From assembly GCF_048544455.1 (NCBI RefSeq), contig NC_133532.1, forward strand, positions 21,842,948-21,906,947: a stretch of DNA of 64,000 nucleotides, in the 5' to 3' direction. The notes under the pieces are model-generated. The model ran no database searches. It was not told the DNA's origin and was given only the letters and a program-made list of their open reading frames with translations. Position 1 is the stretch's first letter; every line of letters starts with the position of its first letter. Source of the DNA: Silene latifolia (Eukaryota; Streptophyta; Magnoliopsida; Caryophyllales; Caryophyllaceae). Positions 44,801 to 58,214 of this stretch are shown here, piece by piece. The translations under genes and the position numbers were made by a program.

Positions 44801-45917
44801 TTTTTTCTTTTTTCTTTTACAGAAATATAACAAAAAAAATTTAGTTTTAATTACACTCTTTTTTTACTTAACATCAGATTTTAAGGATTGATGGCAATGG
44901 GATATTTTTGTGACGAAAATGCGAAGATTGAATTATTATTGTTTAAGTTGAAAGGTTAGGTTATTTTTAGAAGACATGACAAAGGTTGGATTATTTTCGT
45001 TAAATTTGCCTTAATATAACTATATAAGTATATATTTTTAACAAAAAGGAAAACATCAGAAGTTTTTTTATATTAAAAATGAAAAATCTAATATTATATT
45101 CAATCACTACCAGAGTACTATTTAATATTCATCATCAAAACATTTAAAAAAAAATAAAGGGAAAAAATATACAAAAATAATTGCCTGAGAAAAATTCAGA
45201 ATAGACAAAAAAAATTAAATATAATTTAGTTAATGATATTAAATATAAAGAAAATTATTTAAAAAACACATACATGATACATGACACTAAATTAAATTTG
45301 CCCTCGAAATAGTTCAGTTCATGACGATCGTAACATAAAATTGACGACATGAATATGATTGGAAGGCGTTTATAGATTAAGAAGTAGGATAATTGAGTGA
45401 GGGTCAGAGGGATTCATAAATTGTTTACATGAATTATAGAAATTAGTTGTTGAAGCCTTATTGAGATTAAGAGAACAAAATGTTAAGGTGAAAGTCACAT
45501 AGGGAGTTTGAGCTTTGAAGGAGACGAAGGATATGAGGGAGCTTAAGGAGATGAAAAGTGTGTACTGTGTAGGAGGAGTTAGGGTTAGAAATAAGAAAGG
45601 AATATGAATTCTATTTTGGATATTTAGTGGGCTAAGTGAATGGTTTAAGGCTTTTAGACCTATTTTAAATTTTAATAGAATTTGGATTTTGATCCCATAT
45701 CCTCATTGCTTTACTATTGAGGCGATTTTAGATAGCAATTGTGACTTTTTGCCCAATTTTAGTATTCAGAATTTATTTGAGGTGCTGAACGATATTATTT
45801 GTGTATTTTAATTTCCACTCTATATTGATTATTGAATGTAATTTGCTATTAATTTTTTTTTTCTTTAATACGTTTTACTTGAATGTTTTTCTTCGTTAAT
45901 TCCAAGTTCAAAATAAC
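44801..45917. other. AT-rich interval without genes
   Basis: No gene, clear repeat or terminal motif was recognised. It is the target DNA next to the LINE poly(A) end. Confidence 0.5.
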
Positions 45918-45945
45918 TTTTTTTTTAGAGAAAGAAGCCATAGGC

Positions 45946-46343
45946 TTATTTCATTAACGATAAATCAAAGTTTACATCAGGGTTCGCAGCCGGCGGTAGT
46001 AACTCAGACCACTCCACGCGACCAGAACCATTAACCAAAACATGAGCTAAAGCATGAGCAACATAATTGTTCACTCTACTAGTGTACGACCAAACTAACG
46101 AAGTAAACGAAGAATTTAAAGGTAAAATGTCATCTAAAACCAAATTAAAAATGCTCCTGCCATGCACATTCTTCCGAAGCGCGTCAATGACTTGCAAACA
46201 ATCGCTCTCGATAATGACCTTGTCATGCCCCTTTCGAACCGCCTCCTTCACTCCTTCGAGGACTGCCACCGCTTCAGCAATATGAGGTTCTAATGTTTGC
46301 ACCTGCAAAATAGAAGGCCCACACAGAACATGACCCCCTTCGT
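45946..46343 (-). pseudogene. LINE RNase H, C-terminal part
   Basis: Residues such as LEPHIAEAVAVLEGVKEA, VIIESDCLQVIDALRK and VWSYTSRVNNYVAHALAHV fit the plant RVT_3-type RNase H. Similarity extends upstream to 46343, where it stops at the insertion; its N-terminal half is at about 49599-49700. Confidence 0.8.
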
Positions 46344-46348
46344 CCTAC

Positions 46349-49300
46349 TGTGGACAAGGCCCTCGGGAACTGCGTCCGCGGGATCCACACTAGGCATAAT
46401 CGACTCGAGGTTCTTTCGAATCGAATTAAGACAAATTAGAGTCGCCACCAAGTTTTTTGGGAACTTGGAACCGTTCAAGTCAACTTTACACCTTTCATCG
46501 AAAAGCATAAAGCCAATCGACTACGAGTGATTAAAGATAAAGACTTGTACCCTATATCACTCGATTTGAATGACTCTCGTAATCCAATGGTATTTAGACG
46601 GATCCACAAACCATAGATCTTGAGTAAGGGGTGAGGGTACGTGTTAGGAAGCCCATAAGGACACCTAACCCCGCCCGTCAATAACGGCCTCTACTAAGTC
46701 AAGTGTCGGATTTCAAACAAGGTCATAGCTACTACGATATATGATATGCAAACATCGTTTTAAACCCTAACATGTGACAACAATTTCTATGTCGTTTTAG
46801 ATGCAACTAAACTAACTTTGTCAAAGTTGTAATTTAGCATGTGGGTTGATTGATCTAACAACATACAAAACAAAGCAAACAAGGCTTAAGGGGGAATGGG
46901 GGAGCCGTTGGGATCTACCTATTACAAACCAGGCATTTCATGCCGACACAACAACAAATTAAAGATACAACTCGATCTAAATACAAATGCTACATACAAA
47001 ACAACACACGACGACACACACGGCCGTTTGGCCTAGAAAACCGTGCACATGAGGGGTGGCCCACGGCTCACATGACCCATGGCCTTGGGTCACTCCTCGT
47101 AATGCGTGCTCGCGCTTAATCTCATCGAATTAGACATAGGGCTACGCACCAAAGCATGCATTAGCATAAACCGGGCCATGTTGCTTTAGACAACATGCGG
47201 TTTACTACGCTCCTACAAGCATTGGGGAATAACCGTCTAACCAAACAAGACCAAGGTTTTTGAAGAGGTTTTGACTCAAAAGAAGTAAAACAAACTCGAA
47301 AATTACAACTCGATAAACAAACGATAAATTACAAGCTAACAAACGACAAAGAACAAAAGGTAAGAAACAAGCGAGACAAAGAAAGACGTGGCCAACCCCA
47401 CGGCCTAAAGCCACGGCCCAAACCAACGGCCAAGATAAGGTCAACCTAGTTCCTAAGTTAAGTTCATTGGTTAGATCGAATGTTTGCGAAAAGGGATAGG
47501 AAACAAGTTAGAAAACGAGTTAGAAACAAAGTTGATTGATTGTCGCGCAAAGTGTGTTATTCTACACGGCCTAAAGGTCCAATTAGGTCAGATATCATAA
47601 GATTAACGCTTACTCGTCGAGTGTTAATAGGAAGGTGCTAATCACGCACTCCTATGCTAGCGAGAAATCAAGTGATAAGAAATATGCGTTCAATTATTTA
47701 CAGAATTGTTAGTTGATTTTTAAAGCTATGTCGATGCACCCTAATGTGTCTAATTAGGTTATTAAATTAATTTAATGTCATCTAAATATGTCATAGGTTA
47801 ACAATCAGAGGTTAAACTAACATACAACGGGTCCTAGGGTATGTCGATTTGGCGAAACAATAAGGGGTCGAAAGCGAAGAACGAAGTTAGACAATCGTTT
47901 TATTTATGCCTTACCTTGAACACGAGGATATGTAAATGAGACGGGGGTGTACGACCGACAGAAGTAGCGGTTTCTTTTCCCATCTCAAGTCAACGCGGGT
48001 GTCCATGGTGGTACTTTAACTCATACTCGGACTAACTAGTTTCATAGTTAATTTAAAACAATCGATAAACAAACGAAAAAACAAACAAAAAAAGACAATA
48101 AAAAACGAGCATAAAACAAACGAAATAAAAGGGAGAAGAGGAGGATTTGATGCACCCTCAACCTACATGTATCGTTGACACCGTCTTGGGTCGTAATCGA
48201 TGGTAGATTTTATCTCGAGAGGCCGTCGTCGACGAAGAATAAAGCAAACACGCGTTTTGGAAACTTTCTGGACAGCGATTTTCAAACGATGATATCTCCC
48301 TCGTTTCACGACGAAAATTCGATTTGAAAGATGTTTTGAAAACTAGAAAGAGAGGAGAACAGGAATCTTAAAGCAACCCCTGCTCGTTTTGGGTTATTGG
48401 GCACGAAAAACGAGCACAAACAGAACTGGACAGATAAGAATAAACCGCGAAAAAAGCAGTGTTATTTCACTCTGTTTTTCGAGGGATTTCGTGTACTCTC
48501 AAGGGCAATTTGGCTCGTAAATCTTTGTTTAATGTGTAGATGGATGTTATGTGGTTAATTAGGAGCAAGAAACTCGAGTTTTTATGAAGTTTTGATGGAG
48601 GAACGAAAGGGTTTTCGAAGAGGACACACAAACAGTTCAGTTTGTGTGTCGGTTTTGTTTAGGGTTTTTGAAGGATGTTTAGGGTTTGTTTCTGAGGTTT
48701 AAAGCTTGTGGGTGATGGTAGGATGTATGGAGAACTTAGAGGAATGATTGTATGGTGGAGGGGTGGTATTTATAGGGAGTTAAAATAGGTTAAAAGAGAG
48801 GGAGGGCAAATCGGGCTAGCTCACGGATGGCTGCTGTCCATCGACTTTTGTGAGGGTTTGAGGGGGGTTTTCTTGGTGATTAAGCTAGGATAATATGGGT
48901 AGGATACTAGGGTATGGGTTAGGGTTAATGGGTACGGGTCTTGGTAGTGTTTGGAGCGGGTTTTGGGCTCGGGAATTGGCACGCAAAACAGGGGGCTGCA
49001 TTGGTTATGCGCGGGCTGTTTGGGGCCTGTTTTGGACGAGAATTTGGGCCATGGTTATGGGGGTTCGAACAAGGGTGGATGGGTATTGGCTTAGGTTGGT
49101 TAGTGTACTCGATATTCGTGCCAACTCGTAAAGAAAACGGGCTCAAAAACCGAGCTAAAATCGAGCTCAAAAACATGCTTTTAAAACGAGTTTTTTTTCG
49201 ATTTTTAAATCGATTTTTCAAATCGATTAACACATTAAAATAAATGATTTTTCAAATCAAATATACTTATAAAATGATTTTTCAAATCAAATATTTATTT

Positions 49301-49593
49301 TATTTTCAATAAAATAAACTTGAGAAAATAAATTCAAAATAAAATAAATTGAATTCACCTAAAAAAGCTTTAATTTAAATATCATTTAAATTAATAAAAT
49401 GAAATCACTTAAAAAAACATTAATTTAAATATCATTTAAATTAATAAAATACTTCATCGACGACGCCCATTCTACATCGTAAAACGAACCCAAATAATGA
49501 CAATGACAACTAAAGAATACATGTGTCCTATCATCATCGGGTGTTTGTCGGGTTCTCTATAAATTCCAATATCGACGGATACGGGTATCTACA
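46349..49593 (-). mobile_element. Solo LTR, Ogre/Tat-like Gypsy (3.2 kb)
   Basis: On the minus strand it starts TGTAGATACCCGTATCC and ends ..CTTGTCCACA. CCTAC flanks both sides (46344-46348 and 49594-49598). It contains the phrase AGAGTCGCCACCAAG near 46438, which I associate with large Ogre/Tat LTRs. No internal region is present, so this is a solo LTR left by LTR-LTR recombination. Opposed open frames at 47205-47444 and 48895-49243 are chance in G-rich DNA. Confidence 0.8.
49230..49452. repeat. AT-rich direct repeats within the solo LTR
   Basis: TGATTTTTCAAATCAAATAT occurs twice (near 49243 and 49274), and TTAATTTAAATATCATTTAA occurs twice about 52 bp apart (near 49369 and 49421). Confidence 0.5.
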
Positions 49594-49598
49594 CCTAC

Positions 49599-50206
49599 AT
49601 ACCACGCTGATCCCTACACCGTCATCGTCCTTTACTCCTGCGTCTACATTAACTTTCACGAAGCCTCCAGGCGCTCCTTCCCACCACTCCGCACCACTTC
49701 GGCTCTCCCCCCTTCCCTCCCTTCTCCCTCGGCTGCCCCTTGGAACCCACATAACCTCCACTCTCTATCTCATCCAAGACGTCACGGCTCCGTTGAATAA
49801 CTCTCCTCGGGTCCACATCCCTTTCTTCAAAAATGACTTTATTTCGATGTTCCCATAACGCCCAACACCCGACCATAAACTTCCCGAGCTCCATTCTTCC
49901 CAAGACCCTACATTTCGCCTCCACCCAATCACGCATCCGTCCCCCCCTCTTCTTCCTCCTCTCTCTCGAGTCCCAGTCCTTCCCACACCCGGTTAGCGAC
50001 CCAACAATCTCTAAATAAATGAAGACTCGATTCAAAACAGGAATTACATAAAGGACATAAAGAATTCTCACCTCGGACTCGAGAAGCAATGTTCGCACCT
50101 GTAGCCAACGCTTCACTACACAGTTGGCAAAAGAACAGCTTGACACGGGGCCACCGGGACCTTCCACAATCGATTCCACAACCATTTCTCCCTTTCCCAC
50201 TCGGAC
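49599..50206 (-). pseudogene. LINE zf-RVT domain and RNase H N-terminal part (frameshifted)
   Basis: In different frames there are WPRVKLFFCQLCSEALATGA and CPLCNSCFESSLHLFRDC (zinc-binding domain, near 49990-50150), a linker, and GGFVKVNVDAGVKDDDGVGISVVCR (RNase H start with its first Asp, near 49600-49680). It continues the frame of the piece at 60346-60678 across one insertion and that of 45946-46343 across the other. Confidence 0.8.
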
Positions 50207-50734
50207 ATATCTGTAACACCCCCACACTCCAAGTGCCTTACCAGGACCACTTAAGGCATATGAATGCTACCATCTCGGTTACCCGAGGCAATGAATATCA
50301 AATAAACCATAAAGAAACATACTTTAATAAATAAGTTTAAAGTGACACAAGATCAAATCCCAAACTGATAAAAGAAAATACAGCCGTTCTCAAAAATACT
50401 AATCCAAATGAAACAAACTAGTTCATGACACAGCGGAAGACTGTAGTGACTTAGGTGATGACTCCATCCCAGCTATCCCTCGCGTAAGCCATCTCATACC
50501 TGCTCAATAACTGCTCACCATTCCCGAATGGATCACCACAGTTTTTAAAACAATAAAACGGGGTCAGTATTGATTACACAAAACAACACAGTTGCAATAA
50601 GACAATACTACAATCCAACCCAACCAACCGAACTCCATCACATCACGACACCTGACTACACACTAAAGTGTATAGTCCTGCCAAAATACTCATCACAACA
50701 AGTATTCCAAACCGCCAGTGGGGGACCACAACCG

Positions 50735-51988
50735 TGAAAGAAAAGTAGATCTATAAACTTACATATTCATATATGTTTTAATTTAATTTGTCATAAAATT
50801 AATGATTGATCTTATGCATGCAAACATTAAAACAAAATAAGGAAGAAACATTATTCTTACATTGTATTTTCGGTTTATGGGCACAAGAGAGATCACCTTT
50901 CTCTCTTGTTCTTGTGCTTTACTTTAATGGAAGAACTAAGATCCAAGTGTAGGATCTCTCCCAAAGCTTAATACCCAAGGCTTACTCTTAATTAAAATTA
51001 ATATTATAAGAACTAGTACAATATTAATCTTGTAGAAAAATGACCCAAAAATATTATAAAACACTTAATATTTTCGGTTTGAGAGGAGGAAGAAAGAAGT
51101 TTTTATTTCTCTTTCTAAAACTCAAAGTTTAGATGAATAATGAATGAATGAATAAAACACAAAACATTTTGTGTATATTAGGTAAAGTAAGAGGAAAAAC
51201 CAAGTGGTTTTTCCTCTCACAAAACCGGGTGGAAGGGGGGTATGGGAGGGAGCCAATGCATGCACTTGTTCATCTTCACAAGATAAACTAGGGTTGCATG
51301 GCTACTAAAGCAAACAATCATTATGTTTACCACTAATTTAAACAAACACAATATTTGCTTAAACCACCCCTTAATTTCGGTACATTTGATAATATGGATT
51401 CCATATTATTTTTGTCAATTTGTCAATATGTCACATGTTACATAAATTTGTTATGTATTTTTAACATATTAAAAATCAACGTATTAATAAAAATACGTCA
51501 TATACAAAAATCGACTTAGTAATTCATAATTACTTGTACCAAAATAATTTATCAATTTATAAATCGCATTTATAATAATTCATTCAAATTTAATTGTTTC
51601 TTTAAACATTAATTTCATCTGAGTAATGATACAATTCGATTACTCAGACCGTATCTCATTTTAATCAATTTCAATGTGATACGTAAATTTTACTTCCAAA
51701 ATCGTCCGTCAATTTTCAAGTAATTTAATTAACTCGTAACATTATACGATTAATTAAATGATCAATTAAGAGTGTTGCCCTATAGGTATGACCTAGGGGA
51801 TCAACTGATCACCACCGTCGCACGACAGTAATGTCAAACTCTAGTTAGCCAATCATTACCGATATATGTTGACCAGTTGACAGTAAAAATTACTTCCCAA
51901 TTGTATTCTTTATAATGAGATTTAAACATGTGATCATTATGATCAACAGTCGTGATCGCATTATTGTCGGAGGACACATATTCCAACA
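50735..51988 (-). repeat. 3' LTR of the gag-only Copia
   Basis: Bounded on the + strand by AACCG|TGAAAG and CCAACA|ATCTCCCACTTGTCC. Part of it (about 51770-51880) resembles, in reverse complement, the LTR of the tandem Copia at about 2925-3035. Confidence 0.9.
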
Positions 51989-54720
51989 ATCTCCCACTTG
52001 TCCTCGACAAGTGTGCGTCACCAATTCTCTTGTCCTATTACTATCTCCCACTCAATGCAAGGTGTCTTTCAGGTCGTACTTGCAAGTGATCATATCGAGA
52101 GTGGTTTCCTCGATCTGGAGAATAACTGATTGACCGGATTTATCTATCATAGATACTTTCCGAGCGTGGCCACGCATTTCCAGTTCATTACTCCTCGAGT
52201 GGCCCTGAGATATTGTTATAACCATGACTAGGGGTGGACAATTCATATCGCACTCATTCCATTCAACTAGCCACAGCCATCATAACCCAAAATGTGCCCA
52301 TTTGACCCCATTTACGAAGGTCGTAGTAACACAAATCAAAGTTAATCTGAAACTGTGCCATCTTAGGTGAATAGTCTTTAGTCAAAAGAATCGACTCATT
52401 TGAATACTATAGCAGCTCTCGCCACGACCAGGCTATATAAATTTGCCAGAACTCTATAAGCGGTCATTAGGCCCGACAAAATGTTCCTAATAGTCTGCCT
52501 TTGTGATCGACTAGTCATCTCACATGACTCTATGGCACTTGAACTTGCCATCAATCGCATCACACTCTAGTCACTTCGAGACGTCACCTCATACAAGTGA
52601 CTATGGGCAAATACTATGTTAATCCGTGTTCACTTTAACGGGGTTCAATTGTCTCCACAACCCGTTTGGATGTAACAAAGTATAAGGTGAGTTAATAATA
52701 ACTCAAATGACAAATGTCGACATCACACTCGGGTAGTCAATATCATATTACAACCTTGTGATGTATATCGTAAGTGTAAACACTTATTGATTGCAATAGA
52801 AGTTTAACATGTCATGTGTCCATGTGTTCAAACTTCTTATAATCGCATTTTCCTTTACATTCATGTTCTCTCTCATAGCATGAATCTTACCAAGTACGCA
52901 TCAAGGTTCCCGACCTTGGTTTCGGTTCTTTAACTTGAAAGAACTTTCTTATTAATTATCACATAACGAACGAATTTGTGATGAATGATATAACTTGTAC
53001 TGATCAAGTACCCCATCCACACACAATGCACTAGGTATATGTTTTGTAGAGTCTTACAACAATTTGACAAGATGATTAGCCTAGCACTTCTCACAAGTCC
53101 TAGCATAGTTAGGAAAGATTAGTTTTGAGTAACTTCTTATTCAACTAAGTATCTTTACAAAACTTCTTATTTCTCTTTCTAGGCTTGAAAGATTTAGGAT
53201 TCTCATAAATCCTTACATGTGCTCGGATTTTCATTAATATGCGCAACCTCTTGACACATATAAGAGCATTCTGACAAACACCGAAATCGCTCATCGGATT
53301 CTACTCGAGAATTCATGACGTTTCTATTGTGGCTTACCAATGAATCATCATGCTCTTATGCATATGATTCACTATTTGGACATGTGCATGATTATTCTAA
53401 TGGCGGAAACATTAGTAACTTTTAATCATGACATCAACTATATTTAGGTTCAAGGAACGACCATGACTGCTAATAATGGTAATTCCATTTCATTTAGATG
53501 AATAACCTATGTTTCTGTTGATTCGATGAGTATCTCCCAACACTTATCCAACATGCCTTGATGTAATTGGATTCATCATAGTCCATTTTCATCCAGAATT
53601 GAAAATTCAAATGCTTCTTTATGAAAGAAGGTATTAGCTCGTCATTCTTCAATGAGTGATGAGTTGTAAACATTCAAAGGATGATAGCTCCCACTAAATT
53701 CCATGTCTTCACATGACAATTTCCTAACTCCCACTCAATTCTACATATTTCAAAATTGACTTCTCAATCGAAACTTTTCAAGAATTGAAATATAAATTGC
53801 ATTGCCAAGTTATTAAGATAAAACCATATATGTTCCCATCATATCCTTTCAAAATACCTATTTTGAAGAGGTCTCATCTTAACCTTATGGAAAGAGATTT
53901 TAAATCTCTAACACACTTATGTCTAGAACACGTCCTTCGAAAATACCCTTTCGGAAGGAGGTTTAACCATTTCATAATGAGGTTAAGCAATGACATTTGC
54001 GTGGTTAAAACTTGGTCATTTGAAGATATCGGTATATCAATCTTTGCAACTCGATCATAACTAGTATGTTACTATGATTCATTTAGGCTCTTAAGTAAAT
54101 CTCAAGGTTGAAACTATTGGTCAAAATTATCATATAGAACTTAGTCAAAAACTTGTTAAGACTTTACATTAGTCATTCTTCTTCCAAAACTTTCTTTTGG
54201 TCTCCTCGTGTAGTTATCTTAAGAATATGTTCTTTCGATTACTTCACTTGGTCTCTTTTGTCATATAGAACTTACTTGAGACCATAGATCTCATCTATTT
54301 GGTATACTATGTAAATAGATATACCTTCATTCAAATCATTCTCTCTTTCGTAGATCTTCATTTACACTAATACACAATTTTATCTTGCCTTGTGTGTTGT
54401 TGTGTCCTCATTTTTCTCCCACTCTATCTTTAGAATAAATACACTATAGATTTAAAGATAGCATATGAGACACAAATAATGATGTTGAAGTTATAGGAGA
54501 ACTATCTCATAGATAGACTAATAGTTATTGATTTCGTATGTGTCCTTGGTGATTGACATTCCTTTAAGAGAGTTCATAGACTCAACACCACTTTATAAAT
54601 GATCATACACAAGCCTTAAACATGTGGACATATAATGAAACCCGTCATTATATTTGTCTATTAGATCACTTTAAGTGAATAATCTTATGTTTCTAAGAGC
54701 AAGCATTTAAAGATGAATTT
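51989..54720 (-). other. Non-coding 3' internal region of the gag-only Copia
   Basis: About 2.7 kb occupy the place of pol. I find no conserved D-D-E, YVDD or RNase H wording in any frame. The end nearest the 3' LTR resembles the 3' untranslated region of the tandem Copia (CACTCAATG, polypurine tract). A + strand frame at 53785-54060 has no family features and is taken as chance. Confidence 0.6.
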
Positions 54721-55049
54721 TAGAACAAAAGGATAAAATGATAAAACGGGTGACTTGGGTTGCAAACCAAGTCACCATTATCCAAAATACAACCCATTAT
54801 CCAAAATACCTTTTCATGTCGAACACGGAAACTTAAGGTTCTAAAATCCAAAACATAATTTAAAATAAGACAATGAAAAGCAAAGCTCCATGAAAGCTAT
54901 CCCTAGCTTCTTGATGGTTTCTCATGCTTGCTTTTCCTTTCTCTTGTCTTTGCTTGGTGGAGGCCCTATTTACAATATAAAGGGAGATACATTATCACAA
55001 CTTTGCATCATAATACCATAGTTGAATTAGAAACATAAAAGAAGGATAG

Positions 55050-55945
55050 TCATTTACCTACTAGAGTAATCTTTCCAGCCTTAATATCACCAAGGTATTT
55101 GGAACAATTTCTCTTCCAATGTTCCATACCATTACAATAATGGCATTTATCAAGAGGACCCTTCTTGATTTTTGAAGTGCTAGCTTCACAAGTCTTAGCT
55201 TGGTGAATGTGGGAGCTTGCTTCTTGCCCTTCCTCCCATTCTTCTTGAACTTCCCCTTACTCTTAGTGCTTATGTTAAGCACATCCTTGGACGGGTTCAC
55301 ATTTAAGCCCATGTCCCTTTCGGCTTGCACAAGTAACTTGTGCAATTCTTCAAGAGACACATCCTTGCCTTCCATGTTAAAATTCACCCGGAATTGAACA
55401 TACGCTTTCACTTTGGACAAGGAGTGTAGAATCCTATCTACAATGAGTTCTTTGGGGATTTCAACTTTTTGAATCTTCAATGTCTCGACAAGCTCCATAA
55501 GTTTGAGCACATGAGGGCTAACCTTTTGGCCCTCTTTGAAGTCGAGATCAAAGAATGCCGCGGCCGCCTCATATTGGACGATCCGCGGAGTTTGTGAAAA
55601 CATTGTCACAAGCTTGGAGTAAATCTCATTAGCATTGCCCATTTTAAAGGTTCTCCTTTGGAGGTCCGCCTCCATCGCAAATATCAAGACATTTTTCATT
55701 GCGGCGGACTCCTTTTGGTAAGCCTCATATGCTTCCCTAGTGGCGGCGGTCGACCTAGTAGTAGGCTCGGGTGGAGAGGCCTCGGTAAGGTAACGAAGCT
55801 TGTCGTCACTTTGGGCGGCTAATATGAGTTGGGCATCCCAATCGGAGAAATTTGACCCATTCTTTTCAAGTTTACATCGATCCATGAAGGATCGGAGCCA
55901 TGATGAACTAGCGAGAGGCGTGGCGTTAGGGGTTGGTGTTGCCAT
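55050..55945 (-). CDS. Gag of the non-autonomous Copia
   Basis: The ATG at 55945 opens a Gag of nearly 300 residues. It has the N-terminal NGSNFSDWDAQL and YLTEASPPEP, the core KNVLIFAMEADLQRRTF, PRIVQYEAAAAFF, VDRILHSL and LEELHKLLVQAERDMG, a basic KSKGKFKKNGRKGKK stretch, then a CCHC knuckle (CHYCNGMEHWKRNC, near 55100-55145) for RNA binding. The knuckle is read one frame away from the core, with the shift near 55205; a stop (55050-55052) follows it closely. Gag is clearly homologous to that of the tandem Copia (shared AIKNVLIFAMES/AMKNVLIFAMEA, SPH(I/V)L, VDR(I/M)LHSL). A Gag ending right after the knuckle fits a capsid-only protein. Confidence 0.8.
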
Positions 55946-56099
55946 TTGTTATGAGAAAAAGAAGTGGTCTACAAAACAAAATAGAAGGAGTAAAACAAAT
56001 GTCGTTTTAATAATAATACTCGTAAAAATGTATGATTTAAACAAGTTTTATGCTTTTTTCTAGTGACCTCTACCCAACTAGATAAATGATTCCAAGACC

Positions 56100-56470
56100 C
56101 AAATTCATATCAACTTAGGCACGGGGTAGCCGATGAAACCTTTATCAATATAACTCGGTGGATTAACCTTTTAATCGATTCTACTTTTAGAACTCTTGGT
56201 CGATAAAATTACTCTAATGTTTATCTATAGCCCAAAACACATCAACAAGGGCACGGGGTATCCGATGAAACCCTTATCAATAACGTTTGTTGAGTTCAAT
56301 CCAAATTTCGAATAAATGTGTCCATTATCCAAACCCACATTAACTTAGGCATGGGGTAGCCGATGAAACCCTCATCAACATGAATTCGGTGGATTATACA
56401 TTTATCACCCACTTCCCCTACGTAACAAGGTTTGTACCCCGGGGTAGCCGAGTGCACTCCCTCGCGAAAT
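56100..56470 (-). repeat. Leader repeats of the gag-only Copia
   Basis: GGCACGGGGTAGCCGATGAA recurs as three close copies (near 56118, 56249 and 56348), and a shorter GGGGTAGCCGA near 56443, spaced about 100-130 bp. They lie in the 5' leader between primer site and gag, a place where packaging or dimerisation signals are found. Confidence 0.6.
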
Positions 56471-58214
56471 AGGTTTTCATGGTTTCTACTATTTGGTAAG
56501 GCTATGTCTCAATTGATTGTTTTAGCGAGAGGTCATGTCAATTTATTATCTATCACGTTTTAAGTGAACTAAAGCGGTGAACTACGATAATTTTAATTGA
56601 CACGGTCGATTAACTCGATAAAGATGACAATGCATGTTTTAGTTATGACGATTTAGCGATGCATGTGACATAAAATAAAATGCAAGCATAAAAATAAATA
56701 AATCCTAGTATGGCCTTTCCTAAAATAGAAAAACTATTTAACTATTACATATTCGGAAACCAACTCCATTGGTCCCTTGAACTTCGGTTGTGGCACGCAT
56801 CTCGAGGTAACACCGTCTTTATGTATCGCCATTCTTGAAGAAATCCGTCTTTGGGAACTCCGGAATGAATAAAATTACATAATAAATTACATAATTTCCT
56901 ATTATACATATGTAACTAAAATAAAATAAATCTATTAAATTACAAAACGGTGATACGAGATCACAATAAAATTACAACCGAATCGATATTCCCATACATT
57001 TCGGGAAATACCAATTAAAATCTAAGGCCATACTAAGTAAAATTACATAATTCAAAAATTACATAAATTAAAATTATGACAATCATAAAGAAAAATGCAG
57101 CATTATAATATGTATGAACATGCTCAATTTTATGCTAAATCGCCTTTAATTAGTCAATATCGTATATTACTCGGTTTTTACGGATTTGCGTGATTTCAAC
57201 ATTTTATAATCACAAAAATTACATAAATTCATATTTATGCATAAGTTAATTACCCTAACCTCTTAGGACTCAAAATTTAGTCTTCACTAATAATTTGACC
57301 ATAATTAACTCATATTTATAAAATTGTTCATTAATGGACTAAAAATTACAAAAATAAGCTATAAACTTCAAATAAATCATAAAATTTCAAATAAATTCAA
57401 AATTTGAAATTTAAACTCATGAACATTCTGGAAAAATACCATGACACTCATAATGTTCAAAAACTTAGGTTAAAAATTTCGAAATTTTTCCGGAAAAATA
57501 ATGTTGCGGTTTATCGGTTTTAACTAAAATAATCATAAAAATATGGGAAAAATTATATACATTAACTTTTCAATTTTAGATCTGAAAAAGATAATAAAAT
57601 GCAACATTTGACGTTTTTCCTTAGTCATAGATTATGTTTTATTAATTTTTCACTAATAATGTCACTATTTATGCTATTTTTCTTCAAAAATCCATAAATC
57701 ATGCAAAAAGACTTCACTATAGCCCATTATTTTACACACACTTTTTAAAATTGCATGTGACAACATACTAAATTCCTATGACCAGATTCGAAATTTATCT
57801 CATATTAACCTATTTTTCACCTAAATCCGAATTTAATAATGAAAAATCCATTTTTCGAGCATAACAAGTCCAAAAATTATGAAAATTTACAGGTTATCTC
57901 AAAATAATATATGTGACAATATATCCAAAAATCACTAGAAAATTCGAAGTATAGCTAATTTTAGACCAAAAATGATATTTTTACTCATAAAATCACATTT
58001 AAATGCCATTATTGTATTATATGAACAATAAAAATCCGTAAATTTAACCAAAATATCCTAAAAAATTTTAGGACCAGAAATTTTAACATGCATGAATTAA
58101 TTTCGTGATATATCATAATAACACAAATTTTACAAGTTTTATATGTTAATCTTTATAACTCGGAAAAACTTTTAACCGATTTGCATGCAAACAACCATGG
58201 CTCATGATACCGAT
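56471..58214 (-). other. 5' leader of the gag-only Copia
   Basis: AT-rich non-coding DNA runs to the primer-binding site (about 58197-58214). The leader is about 2.3 kb in total, comparable with the 1.9-kb leader of the tandem Copia. Confidence 0.5.

Noticed and set aside
48895..49243. Three overlapping open frames in the Ogre-like solo LTR
   Set aside because: They lie on both strands of a G-rich segment inside an LTR with defined ends; no family resemblance.
53785..54060. 91-codon plus-strand frame inside the gag-only Copia
   Set aside because: Antisense to the element, AT-rich, with no recognisable domain.
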